Assembly: GCF_008124525.1 (NCBI RefSeq)
Contig: NZ_VNHJ01000005.1
Location: 62,001-126,000, forward strand
DNA: 64,000 nt
Source: Oceanicella actignis
GTDB lineage: Bacteria > Pseudomonadota > Alphaproteobacteria > Rhodobacterales > Rhodobacteraceae
Reading direction: 5' to 3'
The position numbers were made by a program, and so were the translations under genes. Below the pieces are notes generated by a model that saw only the letters and a program-made list of their open reading frames with translations, did no database searches and had not been told where the DNA came from. Shown piece after piece: positions 26,928-36,987 of the stretch (within the stretch, counting starts at the first letter, position 1; each line of letters opens with the position of its first letter).

Positions 26928-28600
26928 GGCCGTCGCCCCCGCCCAAGACGCCATCCGGGTCTCCATCCGAGTCCCCGTCCGCGCCCGCGCCTTCGGGCCG
27001 CGCGCGGCGACAGGCTGCGCGCGGCCAGGTCGAAGGCCAGGAACAGCCCGAAGCTGAGCGCCAGAAGCAGCAGCGAGGCTCCGGCCGCCGCATCCCAGCG
27101 GTAGCCGGCCATCAGCCGCTGAACCAGCAGCGGCAGGGTCGGCCCGTCGGCCGGCGCGAACAGCGCGATCACCCCCAGATCCCCCGCCGCCAGCGCCGCC
27201 GCCAGACCGGCCGCCAACCCCAGCGGCCGGCGCAGGGCGGGCCATGTCGCCGCCCGCAGCCGCGCCAGCCCGCGCAGGCCCAGCTGATCGGCCAGCGGGC
27301 CGTATTCGGCGCGCGCGCGCCGCAGGGCCGGCAGGATCAGGCCGAGGGCGAAGGGCAGGGCCATCGCCGCGTTGATGGCCGCCGTGATCGGCAGCGCCAG
27401 CGCGAAGGGGTCCGTCAGCGGGCGCAGCGCCAGGAACAGGCCCATGCCCATGACGAAGGGCGGCGCGGCCAGGGCCGACAGGCCCGCCGCCTCGACCGCG
27501 CGCGCCGCCCATGGCCGCCGCTCGAGCCGCAGCGCCAGCGTCGCCAGCCCCAGCGCCAGCGCCATGCACAGCGTCGCCGAGCCCAGCGCCACCATCAGCG
27601 AGCGCCCCGCCGCCGGCCAGGCCTGCGCCGGCAGCGCCGCCAGTCCCGCCGCGCCGCGCGCCAGCGCCGCGCCCAGCGGCAGCCCCAGAAACAGCCCCGC
27701 CGCGATCAGCGCCGCCGCGTCCGTCGCCCGCGCCGCCCGCCCGCGCCCGTCGCGGCGGACGATCCGGGCGCGCAATCCCGGCTCGGGCGGGCGCGCGCGC
27801 GACAGCGCCAGCGTCAGGGCCGCCAGCGCCATGCACAGCCCCAGCTGCGCCAGCGCCAGCAGCGCCGCGCGCGCCAGGTCGAAGTCGAAGCGCAGCGCCT
27901 GGTAGATCGCCAGCTCGAGCGTGGTCGCGCGCGGCCCGCCCCCCAGCGCCAGCGCCACGGCGAAGCTGGTCACGCAGACCAGGAAGATCAGCGCGAAGGC
28001 GCCCGGCGCGCTCTCGCGCAGCATCGGCCAGTCCATGCGCGCGAACAGGGCGCGGCCCTCGAGCCCCAGCTGTTCGGCCAGGCGCCAGCGCTCGGCCGGG
28101 ATGGCGGCGTAGCCCTGAAGGAAGATGCGCGTCGCCAGCGGCAGGTTGAAGAACACATGCGCCAGCAGCACGCCCGGCAGGCCGTAGATGTCGGGCCTCG
28201 GCAGACCCAGCGCCGCCGCCGCGTCGGCGACCAGGCCCGAGCGCCCCCACACCGCCACCACGCCCAGAATGGCGACGATGGTCGGCAGCAGGAAGGGCGC
28301 GCCCAGAAGCGCGATCGCCGCGTCCCGCCCCCAGAAGCGCCGCCGCGCCAGCGCCCGCGCCAGCGGAACCGCCGCCGCCGTCGAGATCAGCGCCGACAGC
28401 GCCGCCTGGCGCAGCGTGAATTCCAGCGCCCGCGTGTCCGAGGCGCGCCAGGCCGGGGCGCCGCCCTCGAGCGCGCCCCAGCCATGCAGCAACGCCATGC
28501 CGGCCGAGCCGAAGGACAGCGCCAGCACCGCCGCCAGCGCCGCCCAGCTCGCCAGCCCCCCCGCCAGCGCCGCCGCGGTGTCAGCGCGAAAGCGCGTCAA
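26924..28600 (-). CDS. thiP: Thiamine ABC transporter permease ThiP
   Basis: The 558-residue permease contains two fused binding-protein-dependent transport modules, as expected for ThiP. EAA-like loops are L-A-E-Q-L-G-L-E-G-R-A-L-F-A-R in the first half and L-A-D-Q-L-G-L-R-G-L-A-R-L in the second. About twelve membrane helices are predicted, and the C-terminus is Arg/Gly-rich. The start is unusual: the only plausible initiator is TTG at 28600, which overlaps the end of thiB by 20 bp, suggesting translation coupled to thiB termination. Confidence 0.9.
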
Positions 28601-29585
28601 GCCATTCGTCCACCGCCGCGTCGCGCAGCGCGCGCGCCTGCTCGGGCGGGAAGAGCAGCGAGCGCGCCGGGCGCGGCAGCGTCTCGAAACCCTGGGGCAG
28701 CCCCTGCGCCGGAGCGGCCACGGGATACATCCAGTTGGTCGTGGGAATGATGCTCTGGAACTTGTCCGACAGCATGAAGCGCAGGAAGCGGTCGGCCAGC
28801 TCGGGTTGGTCGCTGGCGGCCAGCTTGCCGGCGACCTCGACCTGCATGTAGTGGCCCTCGGGGAAGATGGCGGCCTTCTTCGAGGCGTCGCCCTCGGCGA
28901 TCAGGTGATAGGCGGGCGAGGTGGTGTAGGACAGCGCCATGTCGGCCTCGCCCTCGAGGAACATGCCATAGGCCTCGGACCAGCCCTTGGTCACCGTGAC
29001 GATGCGCGGCGCAAGGCGGCGCCAGTAGTCGCCGGCGCGCTCGCCATAGACGTGCTTGACCCACATCAGCAGCCCCAGCCCGGGGGTCGAGCTGCGCGGG
29101 TCCTGGATCACGATGCGCAGGTTCTCGGCGTTGGCCAGGGCCTCGAAATCGGCGGGCGGCTCGGGCAGGCGGGTCGAGTCGTAGACGAAGGCGAACCAGC
29201 CGTAGTCGTAGGGCAGGAACAGCGGGTCGTCCCAGCCGCCGGGCAGATCGACCTTGGCGGCGATGCCGTGCGGGGCGAACAGCCCGCTCTCGGCGGCCTC
29301 GGCCGTCAGGTTGGTGTCGAGCCCCAGCGCCACATCCGCCTCGGTGCGCGCGCCCTCGAGCTTGAGCCGCCCGAGCAGCGCCGCCCCGTCGCCCGCCGCG
29401 ACGAAGCGCAGGTCGCAGCCGCATTCGGCCTCGAAGGCCTTCTCGACCGCCGGGCCGGGGCCCCAGTCGGACACGAAGCTGTCATAGGCGTAGACGGTCA
29501 GCGTCGGGCGCTCTTCCGCCGCCAGGGGCGCGGCGCTCAGCGCGGCGGCCAGGGCGGCGGCCGCGATGGGGGGAAGCTTCATCAT
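28581..29585 (-). CDS. thiB: Thiamine-binding periplasmic protein ThiB
   Basis: The 334-residue solute-binding protein captures thiamine and its phosphates in the periplasm. Residues 1-23 are a signal peptide (A-A-A-A-L-A-A-A-L-S-A-A-P-L-A-A). The mature N-terminus L-T-V-Y-A-Y-D-S-F-V-S-D-W-G-P-G and the later P-Y-D-Y-G-W-F-A-F-V-Y-D, T-P-G-L-G-L-L-M-W and Y-T-T-S-P-A-Y-H are ThiB-like. AAGGAGG precedes the start at good distance; M at 29582 is an alternative. The gene lies directly downstream of a TPP riboswitch, which confirms the thiamine assignment. Confidence 0.95.
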   Translation of the reverse strand: MMKLPPIAAAALAAALSAAPLAAEERPTLTVYAYDSFVSDWGPGPAVEKAFEAECGCDLRFVAAGDGAALLGRLKLEGARTEADVALGLDTNLTAEAAESGLFAPHGIAAKVDLPGGWDDPLFLPYDYGWFAFVYDSTRLPEPPADFEALANAENLRIVIQDPRSSTPGLGLLMWVKHVYGERAGDYWRRLAPRIVTVTKGWSEAYGMFLEGEADMALSYTTSPAYHLIAEGDASKKAAIFPEGHYMQVEVAGKLAASDQPELADRFLRFMLSDKFQSIIPTTNWMYPVAAPAQGLPQGFETLPRPARSLLFPPEQARALRDAAVDEWLDALSR

Positions 29586-29637
29586 TCGTCCTCCTTGCTG
29601 CCAGGGGCGCGGAGGCGTGCGCCGGTCAAGCGCCTTC

Positions 29638-29721
29638 GCCTTTCCTACGCCGGCATGATCCGGGTCAGGTTCAACGGGTCCGCATGTCGCGTCTCAGCCT
29701 GCGATGCAGGCGCCCCGAGGC
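29638..29721 (-). promoter_or_regulatory. TPP riboswitch (THI element)
   Basis: Read on the minus strand, this contains the conserved THI-box blocks CTCGGGGCGCC, GGCTGAGACG, ACCCGTTGAACCTGATC and GGGTCATGCCGGCGTAGGAAAG, in order. P1 can form between GCCT (29718-29721) and AGGC (29638-29641). Downstream, GCCTCC (29611-29616) can pair with the thiB ribosome-binding site at 29590-29596, so translational control is likely. No T-run follows, which argues against a terminator mechanism. Confidence 0.95.
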
Positions 29722-29729
29722 CGCACCAT

Positions 29730-29757
29730 CCTGTAGCGCGCGCCGCGCCGAATGCAA
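29730..29757 (-). promoter_or_regulatory. Candidate thiBPQ promoter
   Basis: On the minus strand, TTGCAT (29752-29757) and TACAGG (29730-29735) are 16 bp apart. Transcription would begin at about 29723, directly at the first base of the riboswitch aptamer, which supports the call. Confidence 0.5.
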
Positions 29758-29780
29758 GTGCGCGTCGCGCGCCTTTGGGC

Positions 29781-29809
29781 TTGGCGTCGCCGCCGCCGAC
29801 GCGCTAGAC
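29781..29809 (+). promoter_or_regulatory. Candidate aroC promoter
   Basis: TTGGCG (29781-29786) and CTAGAC (29804-29809) are separated by 17 bp and lie 24 bp before the aroC start. It would be back to back with the thiB promoter. Confidence 0.4.
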
Positions 29810-29832
29810 GAACGCGGGAAGGAGAACCGCGC

Positions 29833-30948
29833 ATGTCGATCAACAGCTTCGGACGCATGTTCCGCGTCACCACCTGGGGCGAAAGCCACGGCCCGGCGCT
29901 GGGCGCCGTCGTGGATGGCTGCCCTCCCGGCGTTCCGCTGGACGAGGCCGCCATCCAGCGCTGGCTCGATCAGCGCAAGCCGGGCCAGAACCGCTTCACC
30001 ACCCAGCGGCGCGAGCCCGACGCCGTGCGCATCCTGTCGGGCGTGTTCGAGGGGCGCACGACCGGCACGCCCATCCAGCTGATGATCGAGAACGCCGATC
30101 AGCGCTCGAAGGACTATTCCGAGATCGCCGACAAGTTCCGCCCCGGCCATGCCGACCTGGCCTATTGGCAGAAATACGGCATCCGCGACCATCGCGGCGG
30201 CGGGCGCTCGTCCGCGCGCGAGACGGCGGCGCGCGTGGCGGCGGGGGGCGTGGCGCGCGCGGCGCTGGCCGAGCTGGCGCCGGGCATCGTCATCCGCGGC
30301 TGCATGGTGCAGATGGGCAAGCTGCGCATCGACCGCGCCCGTTTCGACTGGGCCGAGGTTGCGCGCAATCCGTTCTGGTCGCCCGACGCCGAGGCCGCCC
30401 GCGCCTGGGCCGAGCATCTGGACGCGCTGCGCAAGTCGGGCAACTCGGTGGGCGCGGTGGTCGAGGTCACGGCCTCGGGCGTGCCGGCGGGCCTCGGGGC
30501 GCCGATCTACGGCAAGCTCGACGCCGATCTGGCCGCGGCCATGATGTCGATCAACGCCGTCAAGGGGGTCGAGATCGGGGCCGGCATGGCCGCGGCCGAA
30601 CTGACGGGCGAGGAGAACGCCGACGAGATCTTCATGGGCCAGGGCGGGCCGCGCTATTCCTCGAACCATGCGGGGGGCGTGCTGGGCGGCATCTCGACCG
30701 GGCAGGACGTGGTGGTGCGCTTCGCGGTCAAGCCGACCTCGTCCATCCTGCGCCCGCGCGCGACCATCGACAAGACGGGCGCCGAGACCACCATCGTCAC
30801 CAAGGGCCGGCACGATCCGTGCGTGGGCATCCGCGCCGTGCCGGTGGGCGAGGCGATGATGGCCTGCGTGCTGCTCGACCACATCCTGCTGCATCGCGGC
30901 CAGATCGGCGGCGCGGTGGGCGAGACGCGCGGACGCGTGGGGCCATGA
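29833..30948 (+). CDS. aroC: Chorismate synthase
   Basis: The 371-residue enzyme converts 5-enolpyruvylshikimate-3-phosphate to chorismate using reduced FMN, the last step of the shikimate pathway. Signatures are G-E-S-H-G-P-A-L-G near the N-terminus, the region [21 protein letters not shown], and [16 protein letters not shown]. The start at 29833 follows GGAAGGAGAA; an upstream in-frame methionine would add a basic extension reaching the riboswitch. The stop overlaps the HAD hydrolase start in ATGA. Confidence 0.98.
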   Translation: MSINSFGRMFRVTTWGESHGPALGAVVDGCPPGVPLDEAAIQRWLDQRKPGQNRFTTQRREPDAVRILSGVFEGRTTGTPIQLMIENADQRSKDYSEIADKFRPGHADLAYWQKYGIRDHRGGGRSSARETAARVAAGGVARAALAELAPGIVIRGCMVQMGKLRIDRARFDWAEVARNPFWSPDAEAARAWAEHLDALRKSGNSVGAVVEVTASGVPAGLGAPIYGKLDADLAAAMMSINAVKGVEIGAGMAAAELTGEENADEIFMGQGGPRYSSNHAGGVLGGISTGQDVVVRFAVKPTSSILRPRATIDKTGAETTIVTKGRHDPCVGIRAVPVGEAMMACVLLDHILLHRGQIGGAVGETRGRVGP

Positions 30949-31667
30949 GCGCGCCCGCCCCAAAGGCGCTGCTGTTCGACGTGTTCGGCACGCTGACGGA
31001 CTGGCGCGGCGGCGTGGCGCGCGCCGTGGCCGCGGCCTTCGCGGCCAGGGGCGCGGCGGTGGACGCGCATGCCTTCGCGGACGCCTGGCGGGGCGAATAC
31101 CAGCCGGCCATGGAGCGGGTGCGCTCGGGCGCGCGCCCCTATGCGCAGCTCGACGAGCTGCACCGCGAGAATCTGGACCGGACGCTGGCGCGCATGGGCT
31201 TCGAGGGGCTGTTCGACGAGGACGAGCGCGACGCCCTCGCCCGCGCCTGGGAGCGTCTTCCCCCCTGGCCCGACGCGCCCGGCGCGCTCGAGCGGCTGCG
31301 CGCCATCGCGCTGACGGCGGCGTGCTCGAACGGATCGGTGGGGCTGATGGCGCGGCTGGCGCGTCATGCGGGGCTGCGCTGGGATTGCATCCTGGGCGCG
31401 GATCTGGCCCGCGACTACAAGCCGCGCGCCGGGGTCTATCTGGCCGCCTGCGCCGCGCTGCGGCTGCGTCCCGAGGAAACGGCCATGGTCGCGTGCCACG
31501 ACCATGACCTGGCGGCCGCGCGCGCGGCGGGGCTGCGCGCCGCCTGGATCGCCCGCCCGCTCGAGCACGGCCCGGGCCGGCCCGCCCCCGAGCCCGAGCA
31601 GGAATGGGACTGGATCGCTTGGGACCTGCACGATCTGGCCGACCAGCTGGGTGCGCCGCGGCCCTGA
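30945..31667 (+). CDS. HAD-superfamily hydrolase, haloacid dehalogenase type II-like
   Basis: The 240-residue protein has the HAD motifs. The nucleophile Asp12 lies in [12 protein letters not shown], motif II is A-A-C-S-N-G-S-V, the motif III Lys lies in D-Y-K-P-R-A-G-V-Y, and motif IV is [12 protein letters not shown]. The D-V-F-G-T-L start and S-N-G-S are characteristic of L-2-haloacid dehalogenases; the C-H-D-H variant is also seen in that group. The substrate could be a haloacid or a phosphate ester. It is co-transcribed with aroC by a 4-bp overlap, with no obvious pathway link. Confidence 0.87.
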   Translation: MSAPAPKALLFDVFGTLTDWRGGVARAVAAAFAARGAAVDAHAFADAWRGEYQPAMERVRSGARPYAQLDELHRENLDRTLARMGFEGLFDEDERDALARAWERLPPWPDAPGALERLRAIALTAACSNGSVGLMARLARHAGLRWDCILGADLARDYKPRAGVYLAACAALRLRPEETAMVACHDHDLAAARAAGLRAAWIARPLEHGPGRPAPEPEQEWDWIAWDLHDLADQLGAPRP

Positions 31668-31829
31668 GCCGGCGCGCGGGCGGCGGCGCCCGCCCGGCGT
31701 CGCGATGGCCCCGAGCGGGCGCGGCCTTCGCCGGCCGGCCCCGCGCGAGGCCGGCGCGTTTCGCGGCGCGCCAAACCTCTGCGCCGGGGACCGATTCGCG
31801 ACAGACCTGGGGGGCCCGGCGCGCGCGCG

Positions 31830-33068
31830 TCAGCGGCGGGCGAAGGCGGCGGCCAGCTCGACATGGCCCGACCACAGGAACTGGTCGACCGGCTGCACCC
31901 ATTCGAGCGAGAAGCCGCCATCGATCAGGATGCGCGCGTCGCGCGCGAAGCTGCCCGGATCGCAGCTGACCATGGCGACGCGCCGCAGACCCGAGGCGGC
32001 CACCGCCTGGGCCTGCGCCCTTGCGCCCGCGCGCGGCGGGTCGATGACGGCGGCGTCGAAGCGGCGCAGCTCTTCGGGGGTCAGGGGGCGGCGGAACAGG
32101 TCGCGCGCCTGCGTCGTCAGCCGCCGCAGCGCCCCGCCAGCCGCGCGCCAGGCCGCGTCCAGCGCCGCCAGCGCGGCGGCGTCGCTTTCCACGGCCAGAA
32201 CCTCGGCCCGGCGCGACAGGGGCAGGGCGAAGGTGCCGCACCCCGCGAACAGATCGACCACGCGGCGCGCCTCGCCCAGGGCCTCGTCCACCGCCGCGCG
32301 CAGCGCCGCCTCGCCCTGCGGCGTCGCCTGCAGAAAGCTCCCCGGCGGGGGCAGGACCGGCAGGCCGTCGAAATCCTGCGCCGGCGGGCGGGCCATGAAC
32401 AGCGCCTCGCCCTCGTGGCTCAGCCGCGCCCAGCCCTCGCGCGCGGCGATCTCGGCCAGCCGCGCGCGCAGCGGCCCGTCCAGCGGCTTGACCTGGCGCA
32501 GATCCACGTCCAGCCCCGCTTCCGAAACCGTGACCGCCAGCTTCGCCTCGCCCTTGCGCGAGGCGACCAGCGGGACCAGCGCGCGCAGCCCCTCGAGCGC
32601 GGCGACGATGCGCGGATCGGCCAGCTCGCAGGTTTCGATGGGCACGATGCGGTCCTCGGCGCGGGCGTGAAAGCCCAGCATGACGCTCTTCTTCGTGCGC
32701 CGCGCCGACAGCGTCGCGCGCCGGCGCGAGCGCGGCGGCGAGACGATGGTCTCGCGCAGCGCGACGCCGCCGATGCCGCGCGCGGCCAGCGCCTCGCGCA
32801 CGCGCTCGCGCTTCCACTCGGCCAGAAAGCCGGGCGCGGCGTGCTGCAGCGCGCAGCCCCCGCATTCGCCCGCATGGGGGCAGGGCGGGGCGACGCGGTC
32901 GGGCGAGGGCGCGACGATCCGCGGCGCGATCATGCGCCCCTCGATCACCGCGCCGACGACGCGCTCGCCCGGCAGGGCGCCGGGCACGAACACGTCGCCC
33001 GCCGCGTTCACGCCGTCGCCGCGATGGCCAAGCCGCGCGACCAGCATCCCTTCGGCTTCTTCGGTCAT
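31830..33068 (-). CDS. 23S rRNA/tRNA uracil-C5 methyltransferase, RlmD/TrmA-like
   Basis: The 412-residue S-adenosylmethionine enzyme has an N-terminal iron-sulfur cluster motif: Cys63, Cys69 and Cys72 in P-C-P-H-A-G-E-C-G-G-C-A-L-Q-H, with a fourth Cys at about 147 (I-E-T-C-E). The methyltransferase fold follows: D-L-F-A-G-C-G-T-F-A-L-P for cofactor binding, D-P-P-R-A-G, and the catalytic Cys in V-S-C-D-P-G-S-F-A-R-D. A short TRAM-like N-terminus is present. Which uracil it targets (747, 1939, or tRNA U54) cannot be decided here. Its start overlaps the tlyA end by four bases. Confidence 0.9.
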   Translation of the reverse strand: MTEEAEGMLVARLGHRGDGVNAAGDVFVPGALPGERVVGAVIEGRMIAPRIVAPSPDRVAPPCPHAGECGGCALQHAAPGFLAEWKRERVREALAARGIGGVALRETIVSPPRSRRRATLSARRTKKSVMLGFHARAEDRIVPIETCELADPRIVAALEGLRALVPLVASRKGEAKLAVTVSEAGLDVDLRQVKPLDGPLRARLAEIAAREGWARLSHEGEALFMARPPAQDFDGLPVLPPPGSFLQATPQGEAALRAAVDEALGEARRVVDLFAGCGTFALPLSRRAEVLAVESDAAALAALDAAWRAAGGALRRLTTQARDLFRRPLTPEELRRFDAAVIDPPRAGARAQAQAVAASGLRRVAMVSCDPGSFARDARILIDGGFSLEWVQPVDQFLWSGHVELAAAFARR

Positions 33069-33796
33069 GGTCGGGGCGTCTCCTTGACGGCGGCGATCAG
33101 GTGCTCGACCGCGCCCTCGCCGCCGCGGATGGGGCTGGTCGCCTCGCCCAGCGCGCGCCAGCCCGAGCTGCGCAGGAACTCGCGGATGCGTGCGCGCACG
33201 CGCGCATGCACGGCCGGGTCGCGCACCATGCCGCCCTTGCCGACCGCCTCGGGGCCGGCCTCGAACTGCGGCTTGATCAGCGCGACCAGCGTCGCCCCCG
33301 GCCGCGCCAGCGCCAGCGCGCAGGGCAGGGCCTTTTCCAGCGAGATGAACGACACGTCGCTGACCACCCAGTCCACCGGCGGCACGAGGCCCGGCGGGAT
33401 GGCGCGCGCGTTCACGCCCTCGAGGCAGCGCACCCGCGGGTCGGCGCGCAGGCGCGGATGCAGCTGGCCGCGGCCGACGTCCAGCGCATGGACGCGCGCC
33501 GCGCCGCGCGCCAGCAGCACCTCGGTGAAGCCGCCGGTCGAGGCGCCGACGTCCAGCGCCTCGCCATGCGGGGTCAGGCCGAAGACGTCGAGCGCATGCA
33601 CAAGCTTGAGCGCTGCGCGCGAGACCCAGGGGCAGGGATCGGCGGCGACGCGCACCTCGTCCCCGGGGCCGACCTTGCGGGCGGGCTTGCGTTCGGGGCG
33701 GCCGTCGACCAGCACCGCGCCGGCCGCGATCAACGCCTGCGCGCGCGCGCGGCTTTGCGCAAGGCCAAGCTCGACGAGGCGCTGGTCAAGGCGCAT
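33065..33796 (-). CDS. tlyA: TlyA-family rRNA 2'-O-methyltransferase
   Basis: The 243-residue protein has an S4 RNA-binding domain at 1-60 (R-L-D-Q-R-L-V-E-L-G-L-A-Q-S-R-A-R-A-Q-A). An FtsJ/RrmJ methyltransferase fold follows (D-V-G-A-S-T-G-G-F-T-E-V-L-L for SAM binding, D-V-S-F-I-S-L, and L-I-K-P-Q-F-E with the catalytic Lys). TlyA methylates ribose positions in 16S and 23S rRNA. A hemolysin label given to some homologues is historical. It sits between dxs and the uracil methyltransferase in the same operon. Confidence 0.93.
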   Translation of the reverse strand: MRLDQRLVELGLAQSRARAQALIAAGAVLVDGRPERKPARKVGPGDEVRVAADPCPWVSRAALKLVHALDVFGLTPHGEALDVGASTGGFTEVLLARGAARVHALDVGRGQLHPRLRADPRVRCLEGVNARAIPPGLVPPVDWVVSDVSFISLEKALPCALALARPGATLVALIKPQFEAGPEAVGKGGMVRDPAVHARVRARIREFLRSSGWRALGEATSPIRGGEGAVEHLIAAVKETPRP

Positions 33797-33822
33797 GGCG
33801 CGCGGCTCCTCGGCGCGCGGGG

Positions 33823-35763
33823 TCAGCGGCCCGCGGCCCGCGCCGCGGCGCGCGCCTCGTCGCCGCGGCCCAGCGCGCCCAGCGCCGCCGACACGATGTG
33901 CGGCGCGGTCAGCCCCGCGGCGTCATACATGCGCTCGGGGCTGTCCTGGTCGATGAACCGGTCGGGCAGGGTCAGCGTGCGGATGCGCAGCCCGCGATCC
34001 AGCGCGCCCTCGGCCGCCAGCAGGTGCAGGACATGCGCGCCGAAGCCGCCCGTCGCGCCTTCCTCGACGGTGATCAGCGCCGCGTGCTCGCGCGCAAGGC
34101 GCAGGATCAGCTCGCGGTCCAGCGGCTTGGCGAAGCGGGCGTCGGCCACGGTGCAGGGCAGGCCCATGGCGTCCAGCTCCTCGGCCGCGCGCAGGCATTC
34201 GGCCAGCCGCGCGCCAAGGCTGAGCAGCGCCACGCGCCCGCCCTCCTTGACCACGCGGCCGCGGCCGATCTCGAGCGGGGCGCCGTGCAGCGGCAGCTCG
34301 ACCCCCACCCCTTCGCCGCGCGGGTAGCGGAAGGCCGAGGGCCGGTCGTCGAGCGCGCGGGCGGTGGCGACCATGTGCACCAGCTCGGCCTCGTCGGCGG
34401 CGGCCATGACGACGAAGCCCGGCAGGTTCGACAGGAAGGCCACGTCGAAGGCGCCGGCATGGGTCGGCCCGTCGGCGCCGACCAGCCCCGCGCGGTCGAT
34501 GGCGAAGCGCACCGGCAGGCGCTGCACGGCCACGTCGTGCACCACCTGGTCGTAGCCGCGCTGCAGGAAGGTCGAGTAGATGGCGCAGAAGGGCCGCATG
34601 CCCGCCGCCGCCAGCCCGGCGCAGAAGGTCACGGCGTGCTGCTCGGCGATGCCGACGTCGAAGCAGCGGTCGGGAAAGCGCCCGGCGAACAGGTCCAGCC
34701 CCGTGCCGTCGGGCATGGCGGCGGTGACGGCGACGATCTTCGGGTCGCGCTCGGCCTCGTCGATCAGGGCGCGGGCGAAGACCTTGGTGTAGGAGGGCGC
34801 GTTCGAGGGCGCCTTCTTCTGCTCGCCGGTCACGACGTCGAACTTGCCGCGCGCATGGCCCTTGTCGGGGGCGTTCTCGGCCGGGGCGAAGCCCTTGCCC
34901 TTCTGGGTGACGACATGGATCAGCACCGGCCCGTCCGCGCGCGCGCGCGCGGTGCGCAGCACGGGCAGGAGCTGGCGCAGGTCGTGGCCGTCGAGCGGGC
35001 CGATGTAGGAAAAGCCCAGCTCCTCGAACAACGTGCCGCCCACGGCCATGCCCTTGAGCATCTCCTTGGCGCGGCGCGCGCCCTCGCGGAAGGGCTCGGG
35101 CAGAAGGCCCACCGCCTGCTTGGCCGCGGCGCGCAGGTCCTGGAAGGGCGCCTCGGCGTAAAGGCGCGACAGATACGAGGACAGCGCGCCCACGGGCGGG
35201 GCGATGGACATCTCGTTGTCGTTGAGGATGACGAACAGCCGCTTGCCCAGATGGCCGGCGTTGTTGAGCGCCTCGAACGCCATGCCCGCCGACATGGCGC
35301 CGTCGCCGATCACGGCGATGGCGTCGCCCGTGTCGGCGCCCATCTCGCGCGCCATGGCAAAGCCCAGCGCGGCCGAGATCGAGGTCGAGGAATGTCCCGC
35401 GCCGAAGGGGTCGTATTCGCTTTCGGCGCGCTTGGTGAAGCCCGACAGCCCGCCGCCCATGCGCAGCGTGCGGATGCGGTCGCGCCGGCCGGTCAGGATC
35501 TTGTGCGGGTAGCACTGGTGGCCGACGTCCCAGATCAGCTTGTCGCGCGGGGTGTCGAAGACCGCGTGCAGCGCCACGGTCAGCTCGACCACGCCCAGCC
35601 CCGCCCCCAGATGCCCGCCGGTGACCGAGACGGCCGAGATCGTCTCCTGCCGCAGCTCGTGGGCAAGGCGCTCGAGCTCGGCGTCGGTCAGCGACTTGAG
35701 GTCGGCGGGCGTGCGCACGCGGTCCAGCAGCGGGGTGTGCGGTCTGTCGTGCGTGTCGGACAC
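33823..35763 (-). CDS. dxs: 1-deoxy-D-xylulose-5-phosphate synthase
   Basis: The 646-residue thiamine-diphosphate enzyme joins pyruvate and glyceraldehyde-3-phosphate, the entry step of the MEP isoprenoid pathway. The N-terminal part has G-G-H-L-G-A-G-L-G and [11 protein letters not shown]. The cofactor motif is [16 protein letters not shown], followed later by the transketolase-like G-I-A-E-Q-H-A-V-T and R-Y-P-R-G-E-G. The start is GTG at 35763 with AAGGAG about nine bases upstream. Together with ispA and xseB it forms the xseB-ispA-dxs order common in proteobacteria. Confidence 0.98.
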   Translation of the reverse strand: MSDTHDRPHTPLLDRVRTPADLKSLTDAELERLAHELRQETISAVSVTGGHLGAGLGVVELTVALHAVFDTPRDKLIWDVGHQCYPHKILTGRRDRIRTLRMGGGLSGFTKRAESEYDPFGAGHSSTSISAALGFAMAREMGADTGDAIAVIGDGAMSAGMAFEALNNAGHLGKRLFVILNDNEMSIAPPVGALSSYLSRLYAEAPFQDLRAAAKQAVGLLPEPFREGARRAKEMLKGMAVGGTLFEELGFSYIGPLDGHDLRQLLPVLRTARARADGPVLIHVVTQKGKGFAPAENAPDKGHARGKFDVVTGEQKKAPSNAPSYTKVFARALIDEAERDPKIVAVTAAMPDGTGLDLFAGRFPDRCFDVGIAEQHAVTFCAGLAAAGMRPFCAIYSTFLQRGYDQVVHDVAVQRLPVRFAIDRAGLVGADGPTHAGAFDVAFLSNLPGFVVMAAADEAELVHMVATARALDDRPSAFRYPRGEGVGVELPLHGAPLEIGRGRVVKEGGRVALLSLGARLAECLRAAEELDAMGLPCTVADARFAKPLDRELILRLAREHAALITVEEGATGGFGAHVLHLLAAEGALDRGLRIRTLTLPDRFIDQDSPERMYDAAGLTAPHIVSAALGALGRGDEARAAARAAGR

Positions 35764-35822
35764 GGGTCGGTGCTCCTTCCTGGGCCTGGGCCTGGGCGCG
35801 GGCGCTTCCGGCCTGGGCCGCG

Positions 35823-36743
35823 TCAGCTGCGCCGCTCGACCGCGAAGCGCGCGGCCCCGGCCAGGGGCGCGGCCGCCGCGCCGAAGGGCGCCAGCGCCGC
35901 CTCGGCCGCCCGGGCGCGTTCTTCGGCCGCGCGGCGCGCCCCGTCAAGCCCCAGAAGCGAGACGAAGGTGGCCTTGCCCGCGGCGTCGTCCTTGCCCACG
36001 CGCTTGCCCATCTGCGCGGCGTCGCCTTCCACGTCCAATATGTCGTCGCGGATCTGAAAGGCCAGCCCGAGCGCGTCGGCATAGGCCGCCAGCGCGCGCG
36101 CCGCGTCCGCATCGCCCGCCAGAAGCGCGCCCGAGACGGCCGCGAAGCGGATCAGCGCCCCGGTCTTGAGCGCCTGCAGCCGCGTGATCTCTTCCAGCCC
36201 CAGCGGCGCGGGCGCGGTCTGGGCGGCGATGTCCAGCGCCTGCCCGCCCACCATGCCGCGCGCCCCGGCGGCCTGCGCCAGCGCCGCGCACAGCGCCGCG
36301 CGCGCCTCGGCGGGGCCGGTCTCGGGGGCGGCGAGGATCTCGAACGCCAGCGCCTGAAGCGCATCGCCCGCCAGAACGGCGGTGGCCTCGTCCCACTTCA
36401 CATGAACGGTGGGGCGGCCGCGGCGCATGTCGTCGTCATCCATGCAGGGCAGGTCGTCATGCACCAGCGAATAGGCGTGCACGCATTCGACCGCCGCGGC
36501 CGCGCGCAGCGCGTCCTGGCGCGGCGCGCCGCACAGCGCCGCCGATTCCAGCGCCAGGAAGGCGCGCAGCCGCTTGCCTCCGCCCAGCGCGGCCCAGCGC
36601 ATGGCCTCGGCCACCGGGCCTTCGGCGGCGGCGGGCAGGAGCGCGTCGAGCGCGGCCTCGACCTCGGCCGCCGCGGCGCCCAGCCGCCGCGCGAAATCCG
36701 CGTCGGCGGCCCGCGGCGCGGCGGAGGCGGGCGCGCCGTTCAT
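35823..36743 (-). CDS. ispA: Polyprenyl synthetase, farnesyl/geranyl diphosphate synthase
   Basis: The 306-residue prenyltransferase condenses isopentenyl diphosphate with allylic diphosphates. The first aspartate-rich motif is D96-D-L-P-C-M-D-D, in the type II bacterial spacing. The second is F-Q-I-R-D-D-I-L-D near residue 240. L-G-G-G-K-R-L-R binds the diphosphate. Product chain length (C15 versus C20) is set by residues before the first motif (H-A-Y-S-L-V-H), most compatible with farnesyl diphosphate synthase. Its start overlaps the xseB stop in ATGA. It would supply the quinone side chain and other isoprenoids. Confidence 0.95.
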   Translation of the reverse strand: MNGAPASAAPRAADADFARRLGAAAAEVEAALDALLPAAAEGPVAEAMRWAALGGGKRLRAFLALESAALCGAPRQDALRAAAAVECVHAYSLVHDDLPCMDDDDMRRGRPTVHVKWDEATAVLAGDALQALAFEILAAPETGPAEARAALCAALAQAAGARGMVGGQALDIAAQTAPAPLGLEEITRLQALKTGALIRFAAVSGALLAGDADAARALAAYADALGLAFQIRDDILDVEGDAAQMGKRVGKDDAAGKATFVSLLGLDGARRAAEERARAAEAALAPFGAAAAPLAGAARFAVERRS

Positions 36744-36976
36744 TCCAGATCGACCGGCTGGGCCGACACCCCCTCGGGGCCCTCGGTGATCTGCGCCACC
36801 TTCAGCTCGGCCTCGCGCAGCTTGTCCTCGCAGCGTTTGCGCAGCTGGGCGCCGCGCTCGTAAAGGGCGATGCTTTCCTCGAGCGGCGCGTCCCCGCCCT
36901 CGAGCCGGGCCACCACCTGCTCGAGCTCGCGCATCGCCTCTTCGAAGCTCATCTCGGAAACGGGCTTTTGCGTCAT
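36740..36976 (-). CDS. xseB: Exodeoxyribonuclease VII small subunit
   Basis: The 78-residue helical subunit assembles on XseA to form the exonuclease that degrades single-stranded DNA. The family pattern is complete: S-F-E-E-A-M-R-E-L-E-Q-V-V-A-R-L-E, then P-L-E-E-S-I-A-L-Y-E-R-G-A-Q-L-R-K-R-C-E. I chose the ATG at 36976 because AAGGAG lies seven bases upstream; a codon at 36991 would include that signal inside the gene. Its stop overlaps ispA. xseA is not in this window. Confidence 0.95.
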   Translation of the reverse strand: MTQKPVSEMSFEEAMRELEQVVARLEGGDAPLEESIALYERGAQLRKRCEDKLREAELKVAQITEGPEGVSAQPVDLE

Positions 36977-36987
36977 TCGGGTCTCCT

